From contig NZ_JXTG01000002.1 of the NCBI RefSeq assembly GCF_000833605.1, positions 248,001-312,000 of the forward strand: DNA of 64,000 nt. Direction: 5' to 3'. Both the position numbers and the translations under genes were made by a program. This DNA is from Anoxybacillus ayderensis. GTDB lineage: Bacteria; Bacillota; Bacilli; Bacillales; Anoxybacillaceae. Below, one piece after another: positions 28,566-37,196 of the stretch (the first letter of the stretch is position 1; each line of letters starts with the position of its first letter). Under the pieces are notes generated by a model that ran no database searches, was not told where the DNA came from, and saw nothing but the letters and a program-made list of their open reading frames with translations.

Positions 28566-29264
28566 CTATTTTTTTAGGATGGCTTGATACGTACATGAAT
28601 TACAGCCTGATGGCATAATTTCTTCTGTGACTAGTTCAGCGTTTGTAAACAATACTTCTAACATCCCTTTTAAAAAGGCATTATGCATATAACAGACGGA
28701 ATCTGGATGTGCAAATGCAAGTTCTTTAAACGGACAGTTGAAAATTTCAAAATAAATTTTCCCTTGATTTTCGCTATAATGGAACGTCGGATAAAATCCT
28801 GCTGCTTCGGCCGCTTTTTGTAAAATGTTCATTTTTTCTTCCACACTTAACTGGTCAAGCGCTTGCATCGATTGAACGTGTTGTTGTACAAGTTCTTGAC
28901 CAAATAACTTTCCTGTTTCATACAACGCTTGTTTCCCTGCTTCTCCGAGTTTCATCATCGCATGGATCGCAATTTTTGATAACAGCTGGTAGTCGCGAAA
29001 CGGAAAATGAAGCTGAATGACATCATCAGATAGGCGGTATAGTCTGCTCGGTCTGCCGCCTTTTCCTGTTTTTTTCGTTTCGGATACAAGCATATTGACA
29101 TCTTCAAGTTTTGTTAAATGAAGACGAGCGACGTTCGGATGAATATGAAAAGCATCAGCAATTTCTTGAACGGTTACTTCTTGATGTTTTCTAGCAATAT
29201 ACTGATAAATTTCGTAACGAGTCGGATCGGCAAGGACGCTTGTGATTTTTAATACTTGGTCCAT
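28566..29264 (-). CDS. Winged-HTH transcriptional regulator with four C-terminal cysteines (SufR-like architecture)
   Basis: A 232-residue regulator. Residues 1-85 form an ArsR/DeoR-type winged helix (LADPTRYEIYQYIA, then a recognition helix around HPNVARLHLTKLE and a GGRPSRLYRL wing). The remainder is a ligand-binding domain ending with cysteines spaced C-x13-C-x29-C-x2-C, reminiscent of the iron-sulfur site of SufR-type regulators though with different spacing. It may sense iron-sulfur status, oxygen or another small molecule. It is divergent from mgsR; the 190-base gap would hold both promoters. Not present here in B. subtilis. Confidence 0.78.
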   Translation of the reverse strand: MDQVLKITSVLADPTRYEIYQYIARKHQEVTVQEIADAFHIHPNVARLHLTKLEDVNMLVSETKKTGKGGRPSRLYRLSDDVIQLHFPFRDYQLLSKIAIHAMMKLGEAGKQALYETGKLFGQELVQQHVQSMQALDQLSVEEKMNILQKAAEAAGFYPTFHYSENQGKIYFEIFNCPFKELAFAHPDSVCYMHNAFLKGMLEVLFTNAELVTEEIMPSGCNSCTYQAILKK

Positions 29265-29453
29265 TATGTCTCACTCCTATATGTTCATTCATTTACATTA
29301 TAATACATGTATTTCCACAATGGAAATGCATATATAGGCCTTTTTCCCTATCTTTTTGTAACGTTCACAAAGTTTTAAAACAAATTACTGTACAAATATT
29401 AAACAAAAATTATACAATATGTATAACATGAGTGGAGAGAGGAGTGTGTTGTC

Positions 29454-29825
29454 ATGCTGACTGTATATATGCACCCGAGTTGTACATCGTGTCGAAAGAC
29501 AAAAAAGTGGTTATGCGCCAACAATATTGAATTTCGTGAGCGTCATTTGTTTCGTGAAACACCGACCTATGAAGAATTGTTGCACTTATTGTCATTAACG
29601 ACGGAAGGAATCGATGAAATTTTAGCAACGCGTAGCCAATCATTTAAGCAACTTGTTGAAAATGTTGAAGAGTGGCCGTTATCGAAAGTCGTTGAGCTAC
29701 TTGTGAAAGAACCTCGTCTCCTTCGCCGTCCAATCATCACAGATGGCAAACGGCTTGTTGTTGGCTATAACCCTTCAGCGTTAAAAAACATCGCAAAAAA
29801 ATATCGTCGCGTATGTGTTTCATGA
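29454..29825 (+). CDS. mgsR: Spx/MgsR-family transcriptional regulator
   Basis: A 123-residue ArsC/Spx-family protein. It has the redox switch Cys10-x-x-Cys13 near the N-terminus, the family's FRETPT region and the RRPIITDGKRLVVGYNP segment. Such proteins bind the RNA polymerase alpha subunit; MgsR controls part of the sigma-B general stress response in B. subtilis. The ATG at 29454 follows GGAGTGTGTTG. Position next to yqgY matches yqgZ/mgsR; Spx itself is less likely because of the neighbourhood, but the assignment is by synteny. Confidence 0.85.
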   Translation: MLTVYMHPSCTSCRKTKKWLCANNIEFRERHLFRETPTYEELLHLLSLTTEGIDEILATRSQSFKQLVENVEEWPLSKVVELLVKEPRLLRRPIITDGKRLVVGYNPSALKNIAKKYRRVCVS

Positions 29826-29827
29826 CG

Positions 29828-29857
29828 TTCACCCGCACATGGGTGAATATTTTTTTT
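29828..29857 (+). terminator. Terminator of mgsR
   Basis: Seven-bp perfect stem (29828-29834 with 29841-29847), six-base loop and eight T residues, seven bases after the mgsR stop. Confidence 0.85.
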
Positions 29858-29938
29858 GAATTTTTTACGAATGAAGAAGGAATTTGACGAAACATGTTGA
29901 ATAATGAAGGCGAAAAAAATAGGGAAAGGGGGATGACG

Positions 29939-31009
29939 TTGCAGGCAATTGAACAGTTAGCTGATCGCCTGATTGAAGAAGCTTATATTCTTCAAGCTTC
30001 CGACATTCATATCGTTCCGCGTAAACAAGATGCGCTCGTGCAATTTCGCTTAGGGGGGATGCTCGTTACGAAAAATGTGTTATCGAAACAGACGTGTGAA
30101 CGTTTGCTTGCACACTTTAAATTTCTCGCTGATATGGATATTGGAGAACGTCGTCGTCCGCAAAGCGGAGCGATGGAAATGAACCTTGCCCACACGACTG
30201 TACATCTTCGGTTATCAACGTTGCCTACCATCTATGACGAAAGCCTAGTTATCCGCTTGCTTCCGTTACATTCATTTCTTCCGCTGAAACAACTCGCGCT
30301 CTTCCCTTCAATGGCAAAAAAGTTGCTCGCCTTATTAAACTATTCTCATGGGCTTATTATTTTTACAGGACCGACTGGATCCGGAAAAACGACAACGCTA
30401 TACAGTTTGTTAAACGTATGTCGTCACCATTTTCAACGAAATGTTATCACGCTAGAAGATCCGGTTGAAAAGCGGGCGGAAGATGTATTGCAAGTGCAAG
30501 TAAACGAAAAAGCTGGTATTACGTATGCAGCAGGGTTGAAAGCGATTCTCCGCCATGACCCAGATGTCATTATGGTTGGGGAAATTCGTGATGCGGAGAC
30601 TGCGCGAATTGCCGTTCGCGCCTCGTTAACAGGACATCTCGTGCTAACGACTATGCATACGAAAGATGCCGTTGGAGCGATTTATCGTCTTCTTGAGTTT
30701 GGTGTGCCATTTCAAGAAATGGCACAAACATTAGTCGCTGTAACAGCGCAACGTCTCGTACAATTGAAATGTCCGTTTTGTGAAGGAGAATGCTCACCTT
30801 TTTGTCGACAGTATCGACCTGTTCGACGAGCAGCTGTTTATGAACTGCTATATGGAAATGAACTGGCACAAGCGATGCGAGCAGTGAAAGGAGAGCAAGC
30901 GACATATATGTACACTCGGTTAAAAGATGTCATTAAAAAAGGAATTGCGTTCGGTTTTTTACATGAAAGCGTCATTGAAAGTTGGTTGTTAGATGAAGCG
31001 ACGTTGTAA
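29939..31009 (+). CDS. comGA: Competence traffic ATPase ComGA
   Basis: A 356-residue GspE/PilB-family ATPase that drives assembly of the transformation pseudopilus. N-terminal SDIHI(V)PR segment, Walker A GPTGSGKTTTLYS, Asp box with LEDPVE, Walker B DVIMVGEIRD and His box TGHLVLTTMHT are present, and a zinc-type pair of cysteines (CPFCEGECSPFC) lies near residue 280. The TTG at 29939, about six bases after AAAGGGGG, gives exactly the B. subtilis length; ATG 29933 lies against the ribosome-binding site. First gene of comGA-GG; overlaps comGB by 17 bases. Confidence 0.95.
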   Translation: MQAIEQLADRLIEEAYILQASDIHIVPRKQDALVQFRLGGMLVTKNVLSKQTCERLLAHFKFLADMDIGERRRPQSGAMEMNLAHTTVHLRLSTLPTIYDESLVIRLLPLHSFLPLKQLALFPSMAKKLLALLNYSHGLIIFTGPTGSGKTTTLYSLLNVCRHHFQRNVITLEDPVEKRAEDVLQVQVNEKAGITYAAGLKAILRHDPDVIMVGEIRDAETARIAVRASLTGHLVLTTMHTKDAVGAIYRLLEFGVPFQEMAQTLVAVTAQRLVQLKCPFCEGECSPFCRQYRPVRRAAVYELLYGNELAQAMRAVKGEQATYMYTRLKDVIKKGIAFGFLHESVIESWLLDEATL

Positions 31010-32024
31010 TTGGTCGTTACAGGAGCAAAGTATGTTTTTCCTTCAACTCGGTAAATTGCTTAGTAAAGGGTATTCGCTTGCTCAAGCGATTGAGTTTTTG
31101 CAAATTCAACAACCTCCTGCAAAGCAACGCGATCTGGACGACTGTGTACACGCATTGCGATCAGGTGTGCCGATTCATGAAGTTTTTTCTCGCATCCAAT
31201 TTCATTCTCATCTTTTAGCATATGTCTTTTTTGCCGAGCAACATGGACAACTTGCTCACGGATTGATAGAAGCAGGGGAAATCGGACAAATGAGGGCACG
31301 TTACGTTGAGCAAGTGAAACGTATGTTGCGTTATCCGTTATTTCTTTTTAGTTTTTGTATCATGATGTTTTTCATGTTTCAGCAAGTATTGGCTCCCCAG
31401 TTTTCTCATCTTCTTTCTTCGTTTCATGCTCGTTCATCTTTTTCTACTTTCATGTTTACTGCTACAGTATGGTTTCCGCGTATACTTTCTGCTGTGCTCA
31501 TGATGTTCGTTTTCTTAGGCTTGTTTTATTTGTTTTTCATTCGCTCATGGCCCATTCATAAGCAAGTAGATTTGTTTATGAAGCTCCCGCTTGTCCGTTC
31601 ATGGATTGTGTCATTTCATACGCAAGTATTTTCTTTACAATTAAGTCACTTGTTAAAAGGAGGGCTGTCTATTTATGAGGCGCTACAAATTTTTGAGCAT
31701 CAATCCCACCTCCCATTACTGAAGGAAGAAGCGAAAATCATGAAACAGCAACTATGCGCAGGTGAAAAGCTAGATGAAATGATTCAGCAGCGGAAGTATT
31801 ACGAAAAGGAACTGTCATTTGTCATTCGTCACGGGCAGTCGAACGGAGAATTAGTGCAAGAATTATTTCATTATAGCCAGTTTTCGTTGCAAAAATTAGA
31901 AAATCGTCTAAAAAAAATTGTATATATTACGCAACCACTTTTGCTTAGTTGTATTGGCGTTTTTGTTGTTTTGATGTATGTTGCTATGCTATGGCCTATT
32001 TTCCAACTGTTAAATCATATATAG
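30993..32024 (+). CDS. comGB: Competence pseudopilus platform protein ComGB
   Basis: A 343-residue GspF/PilC-family inner-membrane protein, the platform on which ComGA acts. It has the two repeated GspF domains and three hydrophobic segments (about residues 115-140, 165-190 and 310-335). Its ATG lies inside comGA, a 17-base overlap that implies translational coupling. Six bases separate its stop from the first possible comGC start. Confidence 0.92.
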   Translation: MKRRCNWSLQEQSMFFLQLGKLLSKGYSLAQAIEFLQIQQPPAKQRDLDDCVHALRSGVPIHEVFSRIQFHSHLLAYVFFAEQHGQLAHGLIEAGEIGQMRARYVEQVKRMLRYPLFLFSFCIMMFFMFQQVLAPQFSHLLSSFHARSSFSTFMFTATVWFPRILSAVLMMFVFLGLFYLFFIRSWPIHKQVDLFMKLPLVRSWIVSFHTQVFSLQLSHLLKGGLSIYEALQIFEHQSHLPLLKEEAKIMKQQLCAGEKLDEMIQQRKYYEKELSFVIRHGQSNGELVQELFHYSQFSLQKLENRLKKIVYITQPLLLSCIGVFVVLMYVAMLWPIFQLLNHI

Positions 32025-32036
32025 AGGGGGATGTAT

Positions 32037-32333
32037 ATGAGAAATGAAAAAGGATTCACATTAATTGAAATGTTAATTGTATTAATGGTCATTACCATTT
32101 TAATTTTAATTACGATCCCAAATGTGACAAAACATAACAGTATGATTAATAACAAAGGATGTTCAGCGTTTTTAAAGATGGTTCAATCCCAAGTGAAAGC
32201 ATATGAAATGGAGCATGGAACGATCCCGACGGTGCAACAGTTAGTAGATGGAAAATATATTGAAAGTAACCGCTGTCCAAATGGAAAAGCGATTGTCATC
32301 ACGAGTAGAGGAGACGTTTTAGAAAGTGAATGA
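32037..32333 (+). CDS. comGC: Major competence pseudopilin ComGC
   Basis: A 98-residue prepilin, exactly the B. subtilis length with the ATG at 32037 (seven bases after AGGGGG; the ATG at 32031 is too close). ComC-type processing site: Lys-Gly|Phe-Thr-Leu-Ile-Glu followed by a hydrophobic helix. Two cysteines (in NKGCSAF and NRCPNG) can form the intramolecular disulfide introduced by BdbDC. It overlaps comGD by eight bases. Confidence 0.95.
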   Translation: MRNEKGFTLIEMLIVLMVITILILITIPNVTKHNSMINNKGCSAFLKMVQSQVKAYEMEHGTIPTVQQLVDGKYIESNRCPNGKAIVITSRGDVLESE

Positions 32334-32763
32334 ACGAGGGTTTACGTTGATCGAAATGTTAATCGTTCTTTTTGTTGTAACGAGCATCATGTCGTTTACC
32401 GTTCCACCGTTTCAGCACGTGTTAGCTGAGCGGCAGTTGCAATATTTTTTAGAACAGTTTAGGAATGATATGTTATATGCACAACAATATGCAATGAGTC
32501 GGAAAAAGACGGTAGCGATTATATTTTATTTCGACACATGTCGTTATCAAGTGAAAGAAGGAGGGACGTTTGGGAGGGAGCTCCTCGCTCGTTCCTTCCC
32601 TTCCCCTTTTCAATTTCAAATGGCTACGTTATCTCCGCCACTTTATTATTATCCGAACGGCAATGTGAATAAAGCAGGGACGCTTCTCGTTGCATACGGA
32701 CATAAAAAATATAAAATCGTTTTTCAATTAGGGAAAGGGAGAGTGTATGCACAAAAATTGTAA
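32326..32763 (+). CDS. comGD: Minor competence pseudopilin ComGD
   Basis: A 145-residue prepilin with the processing site Arg-Gly|Phe-Thr-Leu-Ile-Glu and hydrophobic N-terminal helix. Start GTG at 32326 inside the end of comGC. The C-terminal part is beta-rich like GspH. Minor subunit of the transformation pseudopilus. Confidence 0.9.
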   Translation: MNERGFTLIEMLIVLFVVTSIMSFTVPPFQHVLAERQLQYFLEQFRNDMLYAQQYAMSRKKTVAIIFYFDTCRYQVKEGGTFGRELLARSFPSPFQFQMATLSPPLYYYPNGNVNKAGTLLVAYGHKKYKIVFQLGKGRVYAQKL

Positions 32764-33055
32764 CGGTTTCACGTTTGTTGAACTGCTCGTTTCGCTTAGT
32801 TTATGGAGCGGTTTAATCGCTATGTTATTCGCTCATTGGACAATTGTTGTTATAGAACGGGAAAACAAAAAAATAGAGACGATTGCGAATGAAATTTTAT
32901 ATGAGGCAATGATGAATGAACCTCGTGTAAACGAAACGGTCGTTGTTCGGGGAAAACGTACATTTTTATTATTTTTGCGATCGAATGAGCGATGCGTTCG
33001 TTGGGAAGATTGGCTAAAAAGAACAAAGGAAAGATGTGAGCCATTGTTGCAATGA
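32747..33055 (+). CDS. comGE: Minor competence pseudopilin ComGE
   Basis: A 102-residue prepilin with the processing site Asn-Gly|Phe-Thr-Phe-Val-Glu. Start ATG at 32747 overlaps comGD by 17 bases, and the stop overlaps comGF by four. Fast-diverging family; identification depends on prepilin motif and gene order. Confidence 0.83.
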   Translation: MHKNCNGFTFVELLVSLSLWSGLIAMLFAHWTIVVIERENKKIETIANEILYEAMMNEPRVNETVVVRGKRTFLLFLRSNERCVRWEDWLKRTKERCEPLLQ

Positions 33056-33486
33056 TTCGAACAGAAAGAGGCTTTACGTTAATTGAAGTATTGATGTCGC
33101 TTACCGCCTTTTTAATCATTTTATCTTTATTGGCAACGGCATTTCATTTATCGTTAAACTATACAGCAAAACGCGGGAACTTTCACTATTTTGAATGGCT
33201 TGTTTTTATTCAACAAGCAAAAATGGAACTAAGGGAATCAAAAGACGTTCGGATATACGGGACAACGATTCAATTCGATAAATGGACGGGTGAGCGCGTG
33301 ACGTACGAAAAGTATGGAACGATCATTCGTCGGCGTGTAAATGCTACCGGTCATGAAATTATGCTTCAATCTATTCAACATATATCGTATGAAAAAGAAC
33401 AAACGGGCATTCGCATGCGAGTATTCACAGATAAGGGGGATGTATATGAAGCGTTTATCCCGTCTTTTCGATCATATGAAAAATGA
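33052..33486 (+). CDS. comGF: Minor competence pseudopilin ComGF
   Basis: A 144-residue prepilin with Arg-Gly|Phe-Thr-Leu-Ile-Glu and a hydrophobic helix, then a beta-rich domain of the ComGF family (DUF4860 region absent). Its ATG overlaps the comGE stop (ATGA), typical of coupling. comGG starts 40 bases before its end. Confidence 0.86.
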   Translation: MIRTERGFTLIEVLMSLTAFLIILSLLATAFHLSLNYTAKRGNFHYFEWLVFIQQAKMELRESKDVRIYGTTIQFDKWTGERVTYEKYGTIIRRRVNATGHEIMLQSIQHISYEKEQTGIRMRVFTDKGDVYEAFIPSFRSYEK

Positions 33487-33862
33487 ACAAGGTGTTATTT
33501 TGCCGTTTACGGTCATGTGTGCGTTGTTTATAAGCGCTCTTTTTCTCCACGCTGTGGCATTGTATCATACAGACATACAGTTTTTTGAAGAAGAGAAAAA
33601 GTGGTATGAAGCAGATTATTTAATGAAACAAACGCTCATTCATGTGAAACAAACGCTTGCCAATGCACCGGAAAACGTGCCATCATTAAGCCAAACGATT
33701 TCATTTCCTCGCGGTCGGGCAACGTATCATGCAACGAAAAACGGAGCGGATGTTTGGTTTGTCAATGTATCATGTATAACGAATGCTCAATTTCGCTATG
33801 ACGTTCAGTTTCAATTTCATGTATTAACAAACGACATTTCGGGGTGGAAAGAACTATACTAG
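33446..33862 (+). CDS. comGG: Competence protein ComGG
   Basis: A 138-residue protein. ATG at 33446 stands seven bases after AAGGGGG; the frame is open upstream but within comGF. The N-terminus has Glu-Gln-Gly-Val then Leu-Pro-Phe, a weak prepilin-like site with proline rather than Glu at position 5, as in other ComGG proteins, followed by a hydrophobic helix (residues 18-36). Last pseudopilin gene of the operon; identification by position and pattern. It overlaps comGF by 41 bases. Confidence 0.8.
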   Translation: MKRLSRLFDHMKNEQGVILPFTVMCALFISALFLHAVALYHTDIQFFEEEKKWYEADYLMKQTLIHVKQTLANAPENVPSLSQTISFPRGRATYHATKNGADVWFVNVSCITNAQFRYDVQFQFHVLTNDISGWKELY

Positions 33863-33875
33863 AAAGGGAGAGAAT

Positions 33876-34382
33876 ATGAGGGCGATTTACTTAACAGGGT
33901 TTATGGGGGCGGGCAAGACGACGATTGGCCAACGATTAGGAGAAGTATTACAGCTACCTGTGATCGACACGGATGCATATATTGAGCAACAAGTTGGAAA
34001 AACGATTACGGAAATTTTTGAGGAAGAGGGGGAGGAGGCATTTCGAACGTACGAGCGTGAAACATTAAAAAAGCTTCCAACAGAACATGTCATTATTACA
34101 ACAGGTGGCGGGATTGTCATTCAAGAAGAAAATCGTCAATTTATGCGCGAGCATGGAATCGTCATTTATTTACATTGTGAGTTACATGAATTGTTTCGTC
34201 GTTTAGCTGATGATACGACCCGACCGCTACTGATGGAAAATAAACAAAAACAAATAAAACAGCTATTTGAACAAAGACTTCCGTGGTATCGTGAAGCTCA
34301 TATGACGATCGATACAACAAATCGTACGATTGATGACATCGTAGAAAACATCGTATCTTTGCTTAAATCACCTCGTTTTTGA
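33876..34382 (+). CDS. aroK: Shikimate kinase
   Basis: A 168-residue kinase phosphorylating shikimate at O3, step five of the shikimate pathway. Walker A GFMGAGKTT, shikimate-binding Asp in DTDAYIE, Arg in FRTYERE, the GGGIV loop and the lid Arg in DDTTRPLL are visible. It sits 13 bases after comGG; B. subtilis has its shikimate kinase elsewhere. aroQ, the third step of the same pathway, is 16 kb away in this window. Confidence 0.93.
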   Translation: MRAIYLTGFMGAGKTTIGQRLGEVLQLPVIDTDAYIEQQVGKTITEIFEEEGEEAFRTYERETLKKLPTEHVIITTGGGIVIQEENRQFMREHGIVIYLHCELHELFRRLADDTTRPLLMENKQKQIKQLFEQRLPWYREAHMTIDTTNRTIDDIVENIVSLLKSPRF

Positions 34383-34403
34383 CGATACTAGCATCGAGGT
34401 GAT
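34367..34403 (+). promoter_or_regulatory. Inverted repeat masking the yqzE ribosome-binding site
   Basis: A perfect nine-bp inverted repeat, ATCACCTCG (34367-34375) and CGAGGTGAT (34395-34403). The right arm is the yqzE Shine-Dalgarno; the left arm lies in the last codons of aroK. Ribosomes finishing aroK would open the helix, which would couple yqzE to aroK translation. Confidence 0.55.
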
Positions 34404-34408
34404 GAACG

Positions 34409-34597
34409 ATGGCAGGAAACGACTATGTTAAATTTATGACCGAACAAGTTGTGAAATATTTAGATCAACCAAAAGATGAACGGAAAAGACAAAGACAAGA
34501 GAAGAAACAGTTAAAAAAACAGCAAAAGCAGCCATTTTTATATCGTTGGTTCGGTGTCATTCCGTATGCCATTATGCTTTTATTTAAGCGAAAATAA
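34409..34597 (+). CDS. yqzE: YqzE family small protein
   Basis: A 62-residue protein: acidic/aromatic N-terminus (DYVKFMTEQVVKYLDQP), a very Lys/Gln-rich middle and a hydrophobic C-terminal segment (about 44-58) ending in Lys-Arg-Lys. It matches YqzE of the comG region in B. subtilis. Its GAGGTGAT ribosome-binding site lies in a hairpin with the end of aroK. Function unknown. Confidence 0.8.
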   Translation: MAGNDYVKFMTEQVVKYLDQPKDERKRQRQEKKQLKKQQKQPFLYRWFGVIPYAIMLLFKRK

Positions 34598-34611
34598 GGC
34601 TAATACTAGCC

Positions 34612-35382
34612 TTATTTCGCTTGCAAATAAAATAACCCACCGTTAATAACTGAAATGTGAATTCTCGGTTCATATCTTTGTCGCAACGCTTCCTTTTCAT
34701 TTTCATATTCTTCTTGTTTCTCCTCGACACCTTCATAAAAATGTTGCAGTAACGCTAAGTCTTCTTCCCAACGGGCGCGCGCTCCATCTGCCCACTCATG
34801 CGTTTCGGAGGCGATGAGACGTTCAACAAACGCTTCAAGACGTGCAAGTCCACTCATTGGCTTAATCAGTGGAGAAATCGTAAAACAATAATCTGGCACA
34901 GTGACGCCCCATTGTTTTTCTTTTAATACGTCGTAAAATGACTCGACGATTGTTCCGCTAATGAGATGAATACCTAATGATAATAAACGATCTTGTTTCC
35001 GATCGCATTCATATGAAAGCAATATGTTTGTATGAAGCCACGGATGAAGAGCGACAGATCGTTCGAATACTTGTTCATAGAGCCGAACGAACCGCCCGTT
35101 CATTTTAGCAATCGAAAAAATTTGATGAAGGCGTGGAGAACCAAAATGAATATACTCTCCTTGTTCGTGAATGGATCGTTTCGTGATGAGCGATAGTTGC
35201 AATGGTTCACCTACAGCACCGATGCGCTCAACATAATGCCAATAAAACGGGCGATTCATTAATTGTTTATCCATTTCGGTCGTGAGCTGAACACGTATAT
35301 GTCCATCGCTACGTTCGAGAATTGGGCAATGGGTAGCGATAAAAAAACGTTCAAGAAAAGATTGGATGTCATCTTGCTGCAT
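34612..35382 (-). CDS. yqhG: YqhG family protein of unknown function
   Basis: A 256-residue soluble protein of the YqhG family. No catalytic motif is visible; it is rich in aromatic and charged residues, with a coiled-coil-like stretch near the C-terminus (about residues 205-240, Glu/Lys-rich). It overlaps the end of yqhH by 14 bases, so it is co-translated with the SNF2 helicase and may be its accessory factor; this partner role is inference from gene pairing, which is also seen in B. subtilis. Confidence 0.82.
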   Translation of the reverse strand: MQQDDIQSFLERFFIATHCPILERSDGHIRVQLTTEMDKQLMNRPFYWHYVERIGAVGEPLQLSLITKRSIHEQGEYIHFGSPRLHQIFSIAKMNGRFVRLYEQVFERSVALHPWLHTNILLSYECDRKQDRLLSLGIHLISGTIVESFYDVLKEKQWGVTVPDYCFTISPLIKPMSGLARLEAFVERLIASETHEWADGARARWEEDLALLQHFYEGVEEKQEEYENEKEALRQRYEPRIHISVINGGLFYLQAK

Positions 35383-37012
35383 GTGTCCGTTCCTCCGTAT
35401 TTGCTAAAATTTCTACAAAATTTTGCATTTTAATTTTCAGTTCTCCTTCGCTTTTTGATTGAGCAATCATGCGCTCCAAATGGTTCGAAAACGTTGGGGA
35501 TTGTAGCTTCATTAAAATGTCATCTAATTCACCGACGACCCGTTCAAATAAACGAATTTTTTCGTACAGTAATGCAAATACATGTTCTTCGACCGTGTTG
35601 CGCACAACAAAATTATAAATGTGCACATCTTTTGTTTGTCCGAGACGATGAACACGCCCGATTCGTTGTTCTAGACGCATCGGATTCCAAGGCAAATCGT
35701 AGTTAATCACATGGTTGCAAAATTGTAAGTTAATCCCTTCTCCTCCTGCCTCTGTCGCGATAAGCACTTGAGCGCGATGTTGAAACAGCTCTTTCATCCA
35801 ATCTTTTTTACTTCGTTTAAATCCGCCACGAAACGGTACAGAAGAAATACCGTGTTGTTTAAAAAACCATTGCAAATACAATTGGGTCGCTCGGTATTCT
35901 GTAAATACAATCACTTTATCGTTTATTGTTTGAATAAGTTCCAGCGCTTTTTTTGCTTTTGTATGTTCGGTGATTTCATTCATTTTTTGTAACAATGCAC
36001 CAATGGTCGTTTCGATGTCCGGATGTCGCTCCATCATGCTTTTTAACGTGCAAAAAAGCGCTTCTTTACTACTACATATTTCACGCAATAACGTAATGTG
36101 TGACAACGATGTATCGGAAAAATGGGGCTTTGATTGTCGAATCGTCTCATATACGTTTCGTTCTGCTTCCGAAAAATCAATAAACATCGTTTCGACGTGC
36201 CGCTTCGTCCATTCAATTCCTGTATCGTGGCGACGATGTCGAATCATTACTTTTCGAATAAGTTCTTTTAAATGGGCATCATCATGTAATGTGCGTAGCT
36301 TTCCGTACCTTTTTTGAAATTGTTCGGCATTCCCTAAATGCCCAGGTTTCAGTAGAGAAACGAGATGAAAAATTTCTTCCACGCGGTTTTGAATCGGTGT
36401 CGCCGTCAACAGTAAGCAAAACTTCTTTTTTAATCCTTGGACAAATTCATAGTTTTTTGTTTTATTGTTTTTCAATTTATGTGCTTCGTCAATAATGACA
36501 ATATCGTATGTTTGTTCATAAATGATATCCCGATGCGGTTGTTTTTTCGCTGTATCGATTGATGAAACGACAACGTCACATTGTTCCCATACGTAGCTTT
36601 TCCTTTGAGCAACGGCAGGAATAAAAAATTTTTCATTTAATTCTTGCACCCATTGCGAGACGAGAGAAGCGGGAACGAGAATAAGCGCCTTTTTCACAAG
36701 TCCACGAATCATATATTCTTTTAAAATTAATCCTGCTTCAATCGTTTTTCCCAGCCCGACTTCGTCCGCTAAAATGGCTTTTCCGTTCATTTGCTCGACA
36801 ACTTGACGTGCAACATCGTATTGATGAGGTAAAATCGTTATATGTGGCAAATGTTTTGGCGCTTGTAGTCCATCAAACTGAGGAATAGTTAACGCTTTGG
36901 CTGATTCAAGCGCCAACTCGTACAATTCCCAGTTTGACCACGGACCGTCACGTTCGATGCGCGTCATAAATTCTTCCTTCCAACTTTTCTCCCAATGTAC
37001 TGTGACGTTCAT
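35369..37012 (-). CDS. yqhH: SNF2-family DNA/RNA helicase YqhH
   Basis: A 547-residue superfamily 2 ATPase of the SNF2/RapA type. Motif I ADEVGLGKTIEAG, motif II IIDEAHKLKN, motif III LLLTATPIQNR, then the second RecA lobe with ATEAGGEGINLQFCN and RIGRVHRLGQ are all intact. Such enzymes remodel nucleoprotein complexes, e.g. recycle RNA polymerase. B. subtilis yqhH has the same position between gcvT and yqhG. It is divergent from the glycine riboswitch. Confidence 0.92.
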   Translation of the reverse strand: MNVTVHWEKSWKEEFMTRIERDGPWSNWELYELALESAKALTIPQFDGLQAPKHLPHITILPHQYDVARQVVEQMNGKAILADEVGLGKTIEAGLILKEYMIRGLVKKALILVPASLVSQWVQELNEKFFIPAVAQRKSYVWEQCDVVVSSIDTAKKQPHRDIIYEQTYDIVIIDEAHKLKNNKTKNYEFVQGLKKKFCLLLTATPIQNRVEEIFHLVSLLKPGHLGNAEQFQKRYGKLRTLHDDAHLKELIRKVMIRHRRHDTGIEWTKRHVETMFIDFSEAERNVYETIRQSKPHFSDTSLSHITLLREICSSKEALFCTLKSMMERHPDIETTIGALLQKMNEITEHTKAKKALELIQTINDKVIVFTEYRATQLYLQWFFKQHGISSVPFRGGFKRSKKDWMKELFQHRAQVLIATEAGGEGINLQFCNHVINYDLPWNPMRLEQRIGRVHRLGQTKDVHIYNFVVRNTVEEHVFALLYEKIRLFERVVGELDDILMKLQSPTFSNHLERMIAQSKSEGELKIKMQNFVEILANTEERTHAAR

Positions 37013-37085
37013 AAGTATCCCTCATTTTCCGAACATTTTCGTTTGAAATAAAAAAGAATTTACGTATTTTATTTATAAAAAGATG

Positions 37086-37114
37086 TTGCGACAAAAGAGA
37101 AGTTATAAGATAAT
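37086..37114 (+). promoter_or_regulatory. Candidate sigma-A promoter of the gcv operon
   Basis: TTGCGA (37086-37091), 17-base spacer and GATAAT (37109-37114), about 85 bases before the first riboswitch aptamer. The rest of the 413-base gap between yqhH and gcvT is AT-rich and holds the glycine riboswitch. Confidence 0.5.
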
Positions 37115-37196
37115 AAAAAACGTAAGAAAGTTTATAAAATTGTTTTATTAAGTTCTTACATGTAGTGTGGCTCAAGAACGACAATTGTATACGGGC

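Noticed and set aside
29780-29938. ComK box (AAAA-N5-TTTT pairs) upstream of comGA
   Set aside because: A and T tracts occur but none in the required spacing; the T tract belongs to the mgsR terminator.
37122-37159. GTAAGAA...TTCTTAC inverted repeat upstream of the glycine riboswitch
   Set aside because: Seven-bp arms with a 24-base loop in AT-rich DNA are likely by chance.
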